Shown in pieces: positions 34,084 through 41,579 of a stretch of 64,000 nt of DNA. The translations under genes and the position numbers were made by a program. Position 1 is the first letter of the stretch, and every line of letters starts with the position of its first letter. The stretch lies in NCBI GenBank assembly GCA_964371355.1, contig CAYJMG010000014.1, positions 39,354 through 103,353 on the forward strand. The letters are read 5' to 3'. Source of the DNA: JACRBR01 sp964371355 (lineage in GTDB: Bacteria; Chloroflexota; Dehalococcoidia; DSTF01; JACRBR01). The notes beneath the pieces are model-generated. The model had not been told where the DNA came from, ran no database searches, and worked only from the letters and a program-made list of their open reading frames with translations.

Positions 34084-35199
34084 TCAGGCGGGCATCTGTT
34101 CGACGGCGTTCAACTCTTCGATGGCGGCGGCGCCGCGGCGGAGCCAGGCGGTCCAGAGGGCCATGCCTCGCTCGTTGGCCGCGTCGAGGGTGCCGATGGC
34201 GATGACGATGTACACGAACATGAAGAGCGCGCCGCGGCGGTAGTCGTCCCAGCACTGCTCGAGGCGATAGTCAGTGACGCCGTTGGCGACGAGCGTATCG
34301 TGGTAGAGCTGGACGAGTTCGCGCTCGTGGGCACGGCGGAGGTCGGGCTCGAGGCCGCCGCAGAGCAGGTAAGAGACATCGAAGGCGCCACGACCCCGGG
34401 TGGAGATCTGCCAGTCGGCGACGGCGAACTCGGGGCCGCCTTCGGGGGAGGCGAAGAACATATTGTCGGTGCGGTAGTCACCGTGGCTGATGGTTAAGGG
34501 GGACGACGCGAATGACGACTGGATCCTGACGACGTTCTGGCCGATGCGCTCGCCGACGGCCTTCACCTCGGGTGAGAGCATGGCGCCGAACATCTGGAGG
34601 AAGGGCTCCCACGCCTGCTGGTACGCGCCCTGCGCGATCCGCTGCACGGGAGCGTCGATCATCGGCATCCACTCGGCGATCTCGGCGAGCTGCGGGTGCT
34701 CCCACCAGGTCGCGTGGAACCTCGCGATGCTCTCCAGGCCGAGGCGTGCCTGCTCGAGGGTGCATCCGGCGGCGTGGTCGCCGACCTCCGCGGGTGAGAG
34801 GTCCTCGATGAGCAGGATGTACTCCTTGGCGTCGCGGTTGGCTGCGCTGTAGTACCGGCGGGGCGTGCGCAGCTCCACGGCGTCCGCGATCTCCTCGTAG
34901 AAGCGGATCTCGCGGTGATAGAAGTCGAAGAGATTGCCGATGGTGCGGCCGCCCTCGCTGGCGCCGGGGAACTTCGCGACGAGCGAGGCCGGCGCACCCG
35001 GGGCGGGGCGGTCGTAGGTGAGCCCGACGCGGGCGATCTGGCCGATGAAGCCCGAACCCTCGCCGATGGTCTTCACGTCGATGGACGTCACCGAAACGTT
35101 TCCGTCGATGACGCCGCCCAGGTGGAGCGCGTCGGTGAGCCACGCGGCCGTGAGCGCTTCGGGGCCAGGTGGAATCGCGATGCCCAACGCTCCCTCCAT
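34084..35199 (-). CDS. Phosphotransferase (aminoglycoside-phosphotransferase/EcKinase-like), copy 2
   Basis: The 371-residue paralogue of the neighbouring gene has IGEGSGFIGQIARVG, SLVAKFPG, catalytic TISHGDYRTDNMFF and metal motif FAVADWQ. The strong similarity across the whole length, including WWEHPQLAEIAEWMP, shows a tandem duplication. The phosphate acceptor cannot be read; small hydroxylated compounds, drugs or lipids are all possible. Confidence 0.83.
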   Translation of the reverse strand: MEGALGIAIPPGPEALTAAWLTDALHLGGVIDGNVSVTSIDVKTIGEGSGFIGQIARVGLTYDRPAPGAPASLVAKFPGASEGGRTIGNLFDFYHREIRFYEEIADAVELRTPRRYYSAANRDAKEYILLIEDLSPAEVGDHAAGCTLEQARLGLESIARFHATWWEHPQLAEIAEWMPMIDAPVQRIAQGAYQQAWEPFLQMFGAMLSPEVKAVGERIGQNVVRIQSSFASSPLTISHGDYRTDNMFFASPEGGPEFAVADWQISTRGRGAFDVSYLLCGGLEPDLRRAHERELVQLYHDTLVANGVTDYRLEQCWDDYRRGALFMFVYIVIAIGTLDAANERGMALWTAWLRRGAAAIEELNAVEQMPA

Positions 35200-35237
35200 C
35201 GTCTAGAATACGCCCCCTCTAGACCACTACCCGGCTT

Positions 35238-36476
35238 CTAGAACATGTCCGGGCAGAACGGTGCGTAGTTGGTTCGCCACATTGCGTCCCAAAGATCAAG
35301 CGGCGCGCCCGGAACTGCCTCCGCCCGCCCGTAGCGGACGGCGTTCGTCGGAGAGACCTGCCCGTACAGGATCTGCGCGAGGGCGGAGATGTCGAGCGAG
35401 AGCTGCGGCGTCTCCTTCGTGCGGGAGACCGCGGCGCCCTCGGGGCCGGCCTCGAGGGCCCAGCGGCCGGCGTTCCAGGGACACATTTCGTCGCGGACCT
35501 CGAAGACGACGCGGCCCTCGGCGCCGTATGGGCGGAGGGGGAGCAGGCGCTCGAGATCGAGGATGCGGGCGTGGAGCCAGTCACGGTGCTGTGCGTGCAG
35601 CTCGCGCGGGTCCTGCAGGACGTGGAAGGCGGGGTCGTCGACCGGCGCGTTGTCGATGACGATGCGGGCGGCGAGATCGAACTTCCGCAGGTACTCCCAC
35701 ATCGCGCGGTAGGCCGACGGCGAGTTGTACACGTAGTCGCGGACGTAGATGCGCTGGCCGGGGCCGCCGGTATCGGCCGACGAAGGCAGCCATTTCGCCG
35801 CCCAGGCGACGTAGCCCTGCGGCTGGCCGCGCTCCTCGTACACGGCGAGCAGGCTGGGGCCGGGGTTGGCGCCATCGTAGGTGCCGCCCGAGAACACCTG
35901 GCCGTCCCACATGGGCTTGCCGCGCCGGACGTAGCCGTTCCGGGGCTCGATGAACGCGGTGTACATCTCCTCGAGCTGGGCGCGGTCATCCTTCGTGACC
36001 TCGCGCCACGACCCGCGCGGCTCCGGCATCGTGGGGACGAAGGCGACCCACCTCGGATCGATCTCGAAGCGGACGGCGGTGGAGACGCAGGCATAGCCGT
36101 AGCGCTGGTAGATGGCGGCGACGGAAGCGAGGAGAATGGCGACGGGCTCGAGGCGCTCCTCGTAGCGGCGCTTGAAGTCGAACTCCATGATGCGGCGCAG
36201 GTGGCCGCGGCGGCGGAACTCGGGCAGGGTTCCGACGACGGTGACGCCGGCGGCGCGCGTCGTGCCGCCGTTCAGGCGCTGGGTGAAGGGGAAGGCGGCG
36301 TAGGTCGTGGCAAGCTGGCCATCCTCGAATGCGCAGAGCGACCACTCCTGCTTGATGAAGAACTCGGCTCGCTCGGGGTCGCGGGGCTGGCCGGTGTAGT
36401 TGCCGAAGACGATCGCGGGGACGCGGTAGAACGCCTGCTCCTCTTCCTCGCGATAGGGTCGGATCTCGAGCGCCAC
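35238..36476 (-). CDS. Eis-like GNAT N-acetyltransferase
   Basis: GTG 36476 is chosen because GGAGG lies six bases upstream and the sequence then starts ALEIRPYREEEEQAFYRV as in family members; the ATG-based frame upstream is repeat-derived. The 412-residue protein matches the tripartite Eis architecture: GNAT domain with TVVGTLPEFRRRGHLRRIM (acetyl-CoA loop) and ASVAAIYQRYGY, a second GNAT-like domain, and a C-terminal SCP2-like region with SLDISALAQILYGQVS and a terminal carboxylate PDMF. In Mycobacterium, Eis acetylates aminoglycosides and proteins; the substrate here is unknown. Confidence 0.85.
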   Translation of the reverse strand: MALEIRPYREEEEQAFYRVPAIVFGNYTGQPRDPERAEFFIKQEWSLCAFEDGQLATTYAAFPFTQRLNGGTTRAAGVTVVGTLPEFRRRGHLRRIMEFDFKRRYEERLEPVAILLASVAAIYQRYGYACVSTAVRFEIDPRWVAFVPTMPEPRGSWREVTKDDRAQLEEMYTAFIEPRNGYVRRGKPMWDGQVFSGGTYDGANPGPSLLAVYEERGQPQGYVAWAAKWLPSSADTGGPGQRIYVRDYVYNSPSAYRAMWEYLRKFDLAARIVIDNAPVDDPAFHVLQDPRELHAQHRDWLHARILDLERLLPLRPYGAEGRVVFEVRDEMCPWNAGRWALEAGPEGAAVSRTKETPQLSLDISALAQILYGQVSPTNAVRYGRAEAVPGAPLDLWDAMWRTNYAPFCPDMF

Positions 36477-36506
36477 GGGGCCTCCATTTCGATGGGTGTT
36501 GGAGTC

Positions 36507-36543
36507 TATCAGTTGACAGTGGACAGTTGACAGTGGGACAGTC
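36507..36543. repeat. Short intergenic phrase repeat (CAGTTGACAGTGGACAG)
   Basis: Tandem TTGACAGTGGACAG-like units lie between the Eis-like and glycosylase-like genes. They resemble phrases at 21609-21629, 45098-45160 and 45838-45866. Confidence 0.6.
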
Positions 36544-36580
36544 CTCCTGAGGAGCGTAGTGGACGAGTAGGAGCACGTAC

Positions 36581-37087
36581 ATGGCACCGAGGACACGGGC
36601 GCCGGCCGCGGACCCGACCGAGATCTTCCCGTTTCCGGTGGGGCAGACGCCGCCGGACGACCGGGCGTACTTCGAGATGCTGACGTGGTTCGTGTTCGGG
36701 GCGGGGCTGAACTGGAAGGTGATGCGGGCGAAGTGGCCGAACTTCGAGAAGGCGTTCCGGAAGTTCAACCTGAACACCGTGGCGCGCTTCACGGAGGCCG
36801 ACATCGACCGGCTGCTGGCCGATACGGGGATCGTGCGGAATGGGAAGAAGATCGTGGGGACGATCGAGAACGCGCGGGAGATCAAGGCGATCGCCAAGGA
36901 GCACGGGGGGATGACGCCGTGGATCCGCGGGTACGGCCGGGACGTAGAGACGCTGATCAAGGACACGAAGAAGCGGTTCCACCACATGGGGGACACTACG
37001 TCGCGCCTGTTCCTGTCCTGCGCGGGGGCGCTGGAGTATCCGACGTGGAAGCCGACGCGGGAGCAAGCGCGAGGGAATAGGGAGTAG
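36581..37087 (+). CDS. DNA-3-methyladenine-glycosylase-I-like protein lacking the catalytic Glu
   Basis: The 168-residue protein aligns with Tag-type glycosylases over the helix FEMLTWFVFGAGLNW and over DTGIVRNGKKIVGTIENA. Where Tag has Glu38 (FEM-x-C-L-E), this protein has Phe, and the N-terminal zinc Cys/His of Tag are missing. It may therefore be an inactive, DNA-binding or neofunctionalised paralogue of the true tag gene at 58821. The end of the gene runs into a short repeat, so the last few residues may be non-native. Confidence 0.75.
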   Translation: MAPRTRAPAADPTEIFPFPVGQTPPDDRAYFEMLTWFVFGAGLNWKVMRAKWPNFEKAFRKFNLNTVARFTEADIDRLLADTGIVRNGKKIVGTIENAREIKAIAKEHGGMTPWIRGYGRDVETLIKDTKKRFHHMGDTTSRLFLSCAGALEYPTWKPTREQARGNRE

Positions 37088-37100
37088 GGAGTAGGGAACA
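37068..37100. repeat. Short phrase repeat (GGGAGTAGGGAGTAGGGAA)
   Basis: This tandem 8-9 base repeat overlaps the end of the glycosylase-like gene. Confidence 0.6.
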
Positions 37101-37122
37101 GCGGTGAAGGTGGCCGACGTGC

Positions 37123-37347
37123 CTACAGGCGGCCCTCTCCGCGACAGTAGCTGCAGTAAAGGAATCCTCTTCCCTCGGGACCGTGTTCGTTTGTCAGCCG
37201 GTCAACGAGTTCCTTGAGGTTTCGACTGCAGATCTTGGGCACGCTTGTGCGAACACCGCTAAGCGTCTTGTTGAGTTGATTGCAGTCAGATCGATGCACG
37301 CGATGTTCGGCCGGCCCATAGCCGAGGTTATTGCAGACGAATGCCAA
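37123..37347 (-). CDS. Small Cys/His-containing protein, unknown
   Basis: The 74-residue frame from TTG 37347 contains HRVHRSDCNQLNK and a C-terminal LYCSYCRG, a Cys/His pattern that could bind zinc. No better start was found and the ribosome site is weak. Coding status rests on the non-random composition and lack of an overlapping gene; the family was not recognised. Confidence 0.45.
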   Translation of the reverse strand: MAFVCNNLGYGPAEHRVHRSDCNQLNKTLSGVRTSVPKICSRNLKELVDRLTNEHGPEGRGFLYCSYCRGEGRL

Positions 37348-37430
37348 GCCCTGTCGCAGCTAGCTGGCGTACTCTCGTTCCTGATTGTGGAACTGTTCGA
37401 TGGCCACCGATCACATCCGTATCTTCACCT

Positions 37431-37745
37431 TCACCCCAGCTTCACCGCCGTCCCGGCGGCCGTCACCATCAGCATCGAACCGCCGACGGTCTCGTAGTCG
37501 ATGTCGACGCCGACGATGGCGTCGGCGCCCAGCTCGGTGGCCTGCGCCTCCATCTCGGAGATCGCGGTCTCGCGCGCCTTGCGGAGCTCTTTCTCGTAGC
37601 CGGCGGCGCGGCCGCCGGTGATGTTGCGGATCTGGGCGCCGATGTCGCGGAAGACGTTGGCGCCGAGGATGGTCTCGCCGGCGACGACGCCGAGGTACTC
37701 GCGGACGGGGCGGCTTTCGACGGCAGTGGTAGTGGTGACGATCAT
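37431..37745 (-). CDS. YbjQ/UPF0145-family protein
   Basis: The 104-residue protein starts MIVTTTTAVESRPVREYLGV and includes GETILGANVFRDIGAQIRNI and ELGADAIVGVDIDYETVG, the conserved segments of the YbjQ family. The family forms small pentameric assemblies of unknown function, sometimes linked to metal binding. GAGGG lies five bases before the ATG. Confidence 0.88.
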   Translation of the reverse strand: MIVTTTTAVESRPVREYLGVVAGETILGANVFRDIGAQIRNITGGRAAGYEKELRKARETAISEMEAQATELGADAIVGVDIDYETVGGSMLMVTAAGTAVKLG

Positions 37746-37811
37746 GTGTTCCCTCTCACGATCAGCGTGCTGCGTTGCTGGCGGCAGCGTACAACAGCGG
37801 AGGGCGCCAGT

Positions 37812-37890
37812 GCGGGTGGGCGCGTCAGTGCGTCAGCGCGTCAGTGCGTCAGCGCGTCAGTGCGTCAGCGCGTCAGTGCGTCAGCGCGTC
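37812..37890. repeat. 16-bp tandem array (CGTCAGTGCGTCAGCG) running into the assembly gap
   Basis: Alternating GTCAGTGC and GTCAGCGC units repeat at least four times and end exactly at the run of Ns. The array length is therefore unknown, and the gap was probably caused by it. Confidence 0.9.
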
Positions 37891-37990
37891 NNNNNNNNNN
37901 NNNNNNNNNNNNNNNNNNNNNNNNNNNNNNNNNNNNNNNNNNNNNNNNNNNNNNNNNNNNNNNNNNNNNNNNNNNNNNNNNNNNNNNNNN
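37891..37990. other. Assembly gap (100 Ns)
   Basis: A run of exactly 100 N. The size is likely a placeholder, so distances across it are not reliable. Confidence 0.98.
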
Positions 37991-38361
37991 AGTGGCTCGG
38001 GAGGTGGACGCGGAGCTGGCGGGCGACACGCGCTCAGTCGAGGCTCATGCGATATATACTTATGTATAGCACTATGCGCTCGGCGGTGATAGAACGAACT
38101 GATTGCGGGTGGATGCGGATCGTGGGTGGGACTTGGAGTCTTCTGTTAAGAACGGCATTTTGTTGTCGATAACGGGCGATTATGTACGCCCGGACCTCTG
38201 CCGGATGGGCCGGGGCCGCGGTAAAATGCCCTCGGCTGGCGCGCCCCCCGTGCCGGCCACCCGAGTTCCAGCACTGAGTGCGGTCCTCGGGGACGCTTCC
38301 GACGATCCAGATACGAATCCGCCGCTCACGCGTCGGATTTCATAGCAGCTACGAGGGAATC
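37991..38361. other. Intergenic region after the gap, 371 bases without a gene
   Basis: It includes an AT-rich patch around 38050-38075 (ATATATACTTATGTATAG) and a TAAAAT box at about 38222. Either could belong to a promoter for the metalloprotease gene, but no -35/-10 pair with normal spacing was found. Confidence 0.4.
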
Positions 38362-38934
38362 GTGGTCAATCGATCACTCAATGGCGAAGGCTACATGCTT
38401 CCGCTGGGCGGTCCGGAGTTCTGGCTGCAGGCGGAACTGCAGGACGCGATGGACCGGCTGATCAAGTCGCACTTCCGCGATGTCATAACGATGCCGCGCG
38501 CGCCGTATCCGCGGCTGGAGCTGAGCGCGCGGATGACATCCAGTGCGGGGCGGTGCTATCCGGACACCGGCGAGATCAAGCTGGCGACGCTGTACCACCG
38601 CGACCACGGACTGGACGCGACGCTGATGGTCTTGAAGCACGAGCTGGCACACTGGGCGGCTCGTTGGCGGTACGGACGGCGGATCGCGCCGCACGGCCGG
38701 GAGTTCCGGGCGGTAGCGCACGAGCTGGACCCGCGGATCACGATCACGTGCCCGCCGTTCGCCGCGAAGGAGCGGGCGCAGCGGCGGGTGTGGCAGATGC
38801 AGTGCCCGCGCTGCCGCAAGCGGTACACGCGGGGGCGTCGCGACAAGGTCGCGTGCCGGAGTTGCTGCGACGCGCACGCCGGCGGCAACTACGACCGGCG
38901 GTTCGGGCTGGTCGTCGTGTCGCGTGCGGAGTGA
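38362..38934 (+). CDS. SprT-like zinc metalloprotease-fold protein
   Basis: GTG 38362 is preferred (GAGGG five bases upstream). The 190-residue protein has the SprT-like core: GEIKLATLYHRDHGLDATLMVLKHELAHW, with zinc-binding HELAH, and a downstream HGREF providing the third His. A C-terminal zinc ribbon (QCPRCRKRYTRGRR ... CRSCC) completes the family architecture. SprT-like proteins include the DNA-protein crosslink protease SPRTN; the bacterial role is unclear. It overlaps the HAD gene start by 11 bases. Confidence 0.85.
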   Translation: MVNRSLNGEGYMLPLGGPEFWLQAELQDAMDRLIKSHFRDVITMPRAPYPRLELSARMTSSAGRCYPDTGEIKLATLYHRDHGLDATLMVLKHELAHWAARWRYGRRIAPHGREFRAVAHELDPRITITCPPFAAKERAQRRVWQMQCPRCRKRYTRGRRDKVACRSCCDAHAGGNYDRRFGLVVVSRAE

Positions 38935-39577
38935 CCTGGCGGTCCTCTTCGACCTCGACGGCGTGATCGTCGACAGCCGCGCGTTCCACATGGAAGCGTG
39001 GCATCGTTGGGCACGCGAGCACGCGATCGCGCACGACCCCGACTACTTCCACCGGATGTTCGGGCATCGCAACGACGCCATCATCGGCGGGTTGCGCCCC
39101 GCGATCCCGCTCGCCGAGCTGCAGGGCCTCGCCGAGCACAAGGAGGCGCTCTTCCGCGAGATCGCGCGCGGGCGGGTGGTGGCGCTGCCGGGCGTGCGCG
39201 AGCTGCTCGACTCCCTCGACGCGAACGGCGTCCCCCGCGCGATCGTGACATCGACGCCACGGGCGAACCTGGACCTGATTCTCGCCTCCCTGGGCCTCAC
39301 CGAACGCTTCCAGGCCCTCGTCGCCGAAGAGGACGCATCGAAGGGCAAACCCGACCCTGAAGGCTTCCTGGTGGCGGCCGAGCGCCTCGGCGTCTCGCCC
39401 GCGCACTGCGTCGTCATCGAAGACGCCCCCGCCGGTCTCCAGGCCGCGAAGGCCGCCGGCATGCGGGCGATTGGGGTGACCACAACGCATCCGGCGCCCG
39501 ACCTCGCGGATGCGGACCTGGTGGTGGACACACTGACGGAGGCGGCGGTGCGCGTGTTCGTGTTGCGGGGCGCGTAG
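38924..39577 (+). CDS. HAD hydrolase, beta-phosphoglucomutase-like subfamily
   Basis: The 217-residue protein begins at GTG 38924 and overlaps the metalloprotease gene by 11 bases. HAD motifs: LFDLDGVIVDSRAFHMEAW, IVTSTPRANLDL, GKPDPEGFLVAAERLG and CVVIEDAPAGLQAAKAAGM. Cap features fit phosphatases and beta-phosphoglucomutases; a mutase needs the paired Asp (DLDGV) seen here, but the substrate cannot be read. Confidence 0.88.
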   Translation: MRSDLAVLFDLDGVIVDSRAFHMEAWHRWAREHAIAHDPDYFHRMFGHRNDAIIGGLRPAIPLAELQGLAEHKEALFREIARGRVVALPGVRELLDSLDANGVPRAIVTSTPRANLDLILASLGLTERFQALVAEEDASKGKPDPEGFLVAAERLGVSPAHCVVIEDAPAGLQAAKAAGMRAIGVTTTHPAPDLADADLVVDTLTEAAVRVFVLRGA

Positions 39578-39879
39578 GCGGCTACGGGAAGTCGGAGGGC
39601 ATCCTCCCCACGTGCGTCCGGTGGTGCTCGCCGGACATAGTGGAAGTCGCCGCAGGTGAGCCGGGGCGCCGGCCCACGCCCGAGGAACGGCACCTTCGCG
39701 AACAAGGCCGCAGCAGGCCGCGCCCCTACGGCAGCCGTTGTGGGCCATCTCGAAGGTGGTGGGCGGGATGCCACCACTCTTCGTCGAACTTGTCAGGCGA
39801 ATGTGCGGGCCGCATCAGTCGTCAACTGCGTCGGCGTGGTATCCTCGCCACACTAAATCCTCAGATACGACGTAGGTCA
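39578..39879. other. Intergenic region of 302 bases without a gene
   Basis: It contains the dispersed repeat described at 39640-39735. No convincing promoter was found for the gene at 39880. Confidence 0.5.
39640..39735. repeat. Dispersed palindromic repeats (GCAGCAGGCCGCGCCCCTAC type)
   Basis: AAGTCGCCGCAGGTGAG at about 39646 and the GCCGCAGCAGGCCGCGCCCC phrase at about 39706 resemble parts of the elements at 7463 and 50857. Confidence 0.5.
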
Positions 39880-41493
39880 ATGGTGGCAACGGAGACCGGC
39901 GTGGAAACCGCGGACGACATGCGGGGGCGTCCCGCCGTATTCGCGCGCAAGCGGTGGTCCGACGCCGGAGCCGCGTACACCCGGTGGGCGCTGCTCGCCG
40001 TTGCGGCGACGGCGGCGCTTTCGGGAGCGACGCTGCTGGTCGCGCGGCAGCTCGGTTCGTCGTCGACGACGACGCAGGGCCAGCCGCTGCCCGTCGAGGC
40101 GGCGCCGCCGGTGGTGTACGCACGGGAGCTGTGCACGCTATCGAACGAGGACGCGAAGGCGGCACTGGTGCAGGGGGCCGACGGCGGCATGTCGGTGGTG
40201 GTGGGCGTCCGGACGTGGTGGCTATTCGGCGACACGCTGTTCCTGGCGGAGTCGGGGAAGCAGATCGAGCAGAACTCGATCGCGTGGTCGGAGGAGCTGC
40301 GGCCGGATGGCTGCCCGCGGCTGCACTACTACGCGCCGGACGGCGCGGCGCTGCCCTTCCTGCCAAAGGACGGCTCGCTGACGGTGTGGCCGGCCGGCGC
40401 ATGGCCCGTCGACGACCACAGCTTCGACTTCTACACGGCGTACGTATACGGGTCGGGGCCGTATGCGTACGTCATCGGCGAAGTGGGGCTGGCGCGGCTG
40501 GACACGGAGACGATGCGCGTGACCGTACTGGCGCGGCGGCTGTGGGACGACACGAGCGGCTTCCGCAGCCAGGTGCTGCTGACACAGCCGGTCGAGACCG
40601 GCGACGACGGGAAGCTGCGCATCGCGCTGTTCACGGAGGACGGCTCGACGCTGCTGGCGCGCGCCGACCCGGCGCGCCTGTCCGAGGCGGAGGCGTACGA
40701 GTACTGGGACGGCGCGAAGTGGTCGCGATCGCCGGGGGATGCGGCGCCGCTGTGGGACCACGCGGAGGCGGAGGCGGAGGCGAACGTCGAAAAGCTGGCG
40801 TCGTTCGAGAACGGCGCGTCGATCGCGTGGAACGAGTCGCTGCGGAAGTACGTGGCGGTGGTGAACAAGGGGTACGCGGAGGTGGGAGCGCGGACGGCGA
40901 ACCGGCTGGAGGGACCATGGTCGGCTCCGGCGCACTGGTTGGACTGCCTGTCGTTCGCGGAGGCGCGGGTACCGACGTGCTACAGCCCGCTGCAGCATCC
41001 GTCGATGACGGCTGCCGCTACGGCTGGCGCTACGGCTGCCGCTACGGCGGACGATGGCCGCACGGTCGTGACCACCGTCACCCGCATGGACCGCTACGAG
41101 GCGGTGATGCACGCGCTGACATTGGGCACCGCGATTCACGAGTGGGTGCTGGGTGACGACATCCGCTACGCGGAAGCATCGCCGGGGGACGGCTGGCGGG
41201 ACAACGGCGTGCCGTTCTACGCCTCGGCGGCCGGGCTGCCGGGGTTCGTGCCGGTGTACGGCTGGACGCTCGGCGCGGAGACGGTGTACGCGGCCCAGGC
41301 GCCGGGCGGTGAGTGGGTGCGCGGCGAAGCTGCGTTCTACGCAGCGGCTGCTGATCACGTTGCGGGATCGCTGACGGCGTACCGGCCGGTGTACGCGTGG
41401 AGGAACGGGACGACGCAGTTGCTGTCGCAGGCGGCTGCGGGGTTGGAGCAGTACGGGTATGCGCGAGGGGACGTAATGTTCTACGCGCCATAG
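39880..41493 (+). CDS. Membrane-anchored DUF4185-type beta-propeller protein
   Basis: From ATG 39880 the protein has 537 residues. A single hydrophobic segment (about residues 33-56) after a short cytoplasmic tail marks a type II anchor or uncleaved signal. The extracellular part begins like DUF4185 propellers (VVVGVRTWWLFGDTLF, later SIAWNESLRKYVAVVNKGY). A low-complexity Ala/Thr linker at about residues 377-391 is coded by a repeated GCTGCCGCTACGGCTG phrase. The C-terminal ~130 residues have repeats with PVYGWTLGAETVYAAQAPGG and end RGDVMFYAP, like the small repeats found after hydrolase-type propellers. Glycosidase-like or binding function is possible but unproven. Confidence 0.75.
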   Translation: MVATETGVETADDMRGRPAVFARKRWSDAGAAYTRWALLAVAATAALSGATLLVARQLGSSSTTTQGQPLPVEAAPPVVYARELCTLSNEDAKAALVQGADGGMSVVVGVRTWWLFGDTLFLAESGKQIEQNSIAWSEELRPDGCPRLHYYAPDGAALPFLPKDGSLTVWPAGAWPVDDHSFDFYTAYVYGSGPYAYVIGEVGLARLDTETMRVTVLARRLWDDTSGFRSQVLLTQPVETGDDGKLRIALFTEDGSTLLARADPARLSEAEAYEYWDGAKWSRSPGDAAPLWDHAEAEAEANVEKLASFENGASIAWNESLRKYVAVVNKGYAEVGARTANRLEGPWSAPAHWLDCLSFAEARVPTCYSPLQHPSMTAAATAGATAAATADDGRTVVTTVTRMDRYEAVMHALTLGTAIHEWVLGDDIRYAEASPGDGWRDNGVPFYASAAGLPGFVPVYGWTLGAETVYAAQAPGGEWVRGEAAFYAAAADHVAGSLTAYRPVYAWRNGTTQLLSQAAAGLEQYGYARGDVMFYAP

Positions 41494-41579
41494 GTCTACG
41501 CAGGGTAGGTCGGGCGAGTAATGGAAGGGCGCGCGGCGGCTGAGCGCGGGCCTGGTAGGCGGGAACCAGGAGGAAGTCC

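Noticed and set aside
35571..36530. 319-residue antisense frame over the Eis-like gene
   Set aside because: Val/Gly/Asp-rich antisense artefact; the minus-strand gene has a ribosome site and family motifs.
37812..37890. CRISPR array
   Set aside because: Units are contiguous 16-mers with no spacers and no cas genes nearby.
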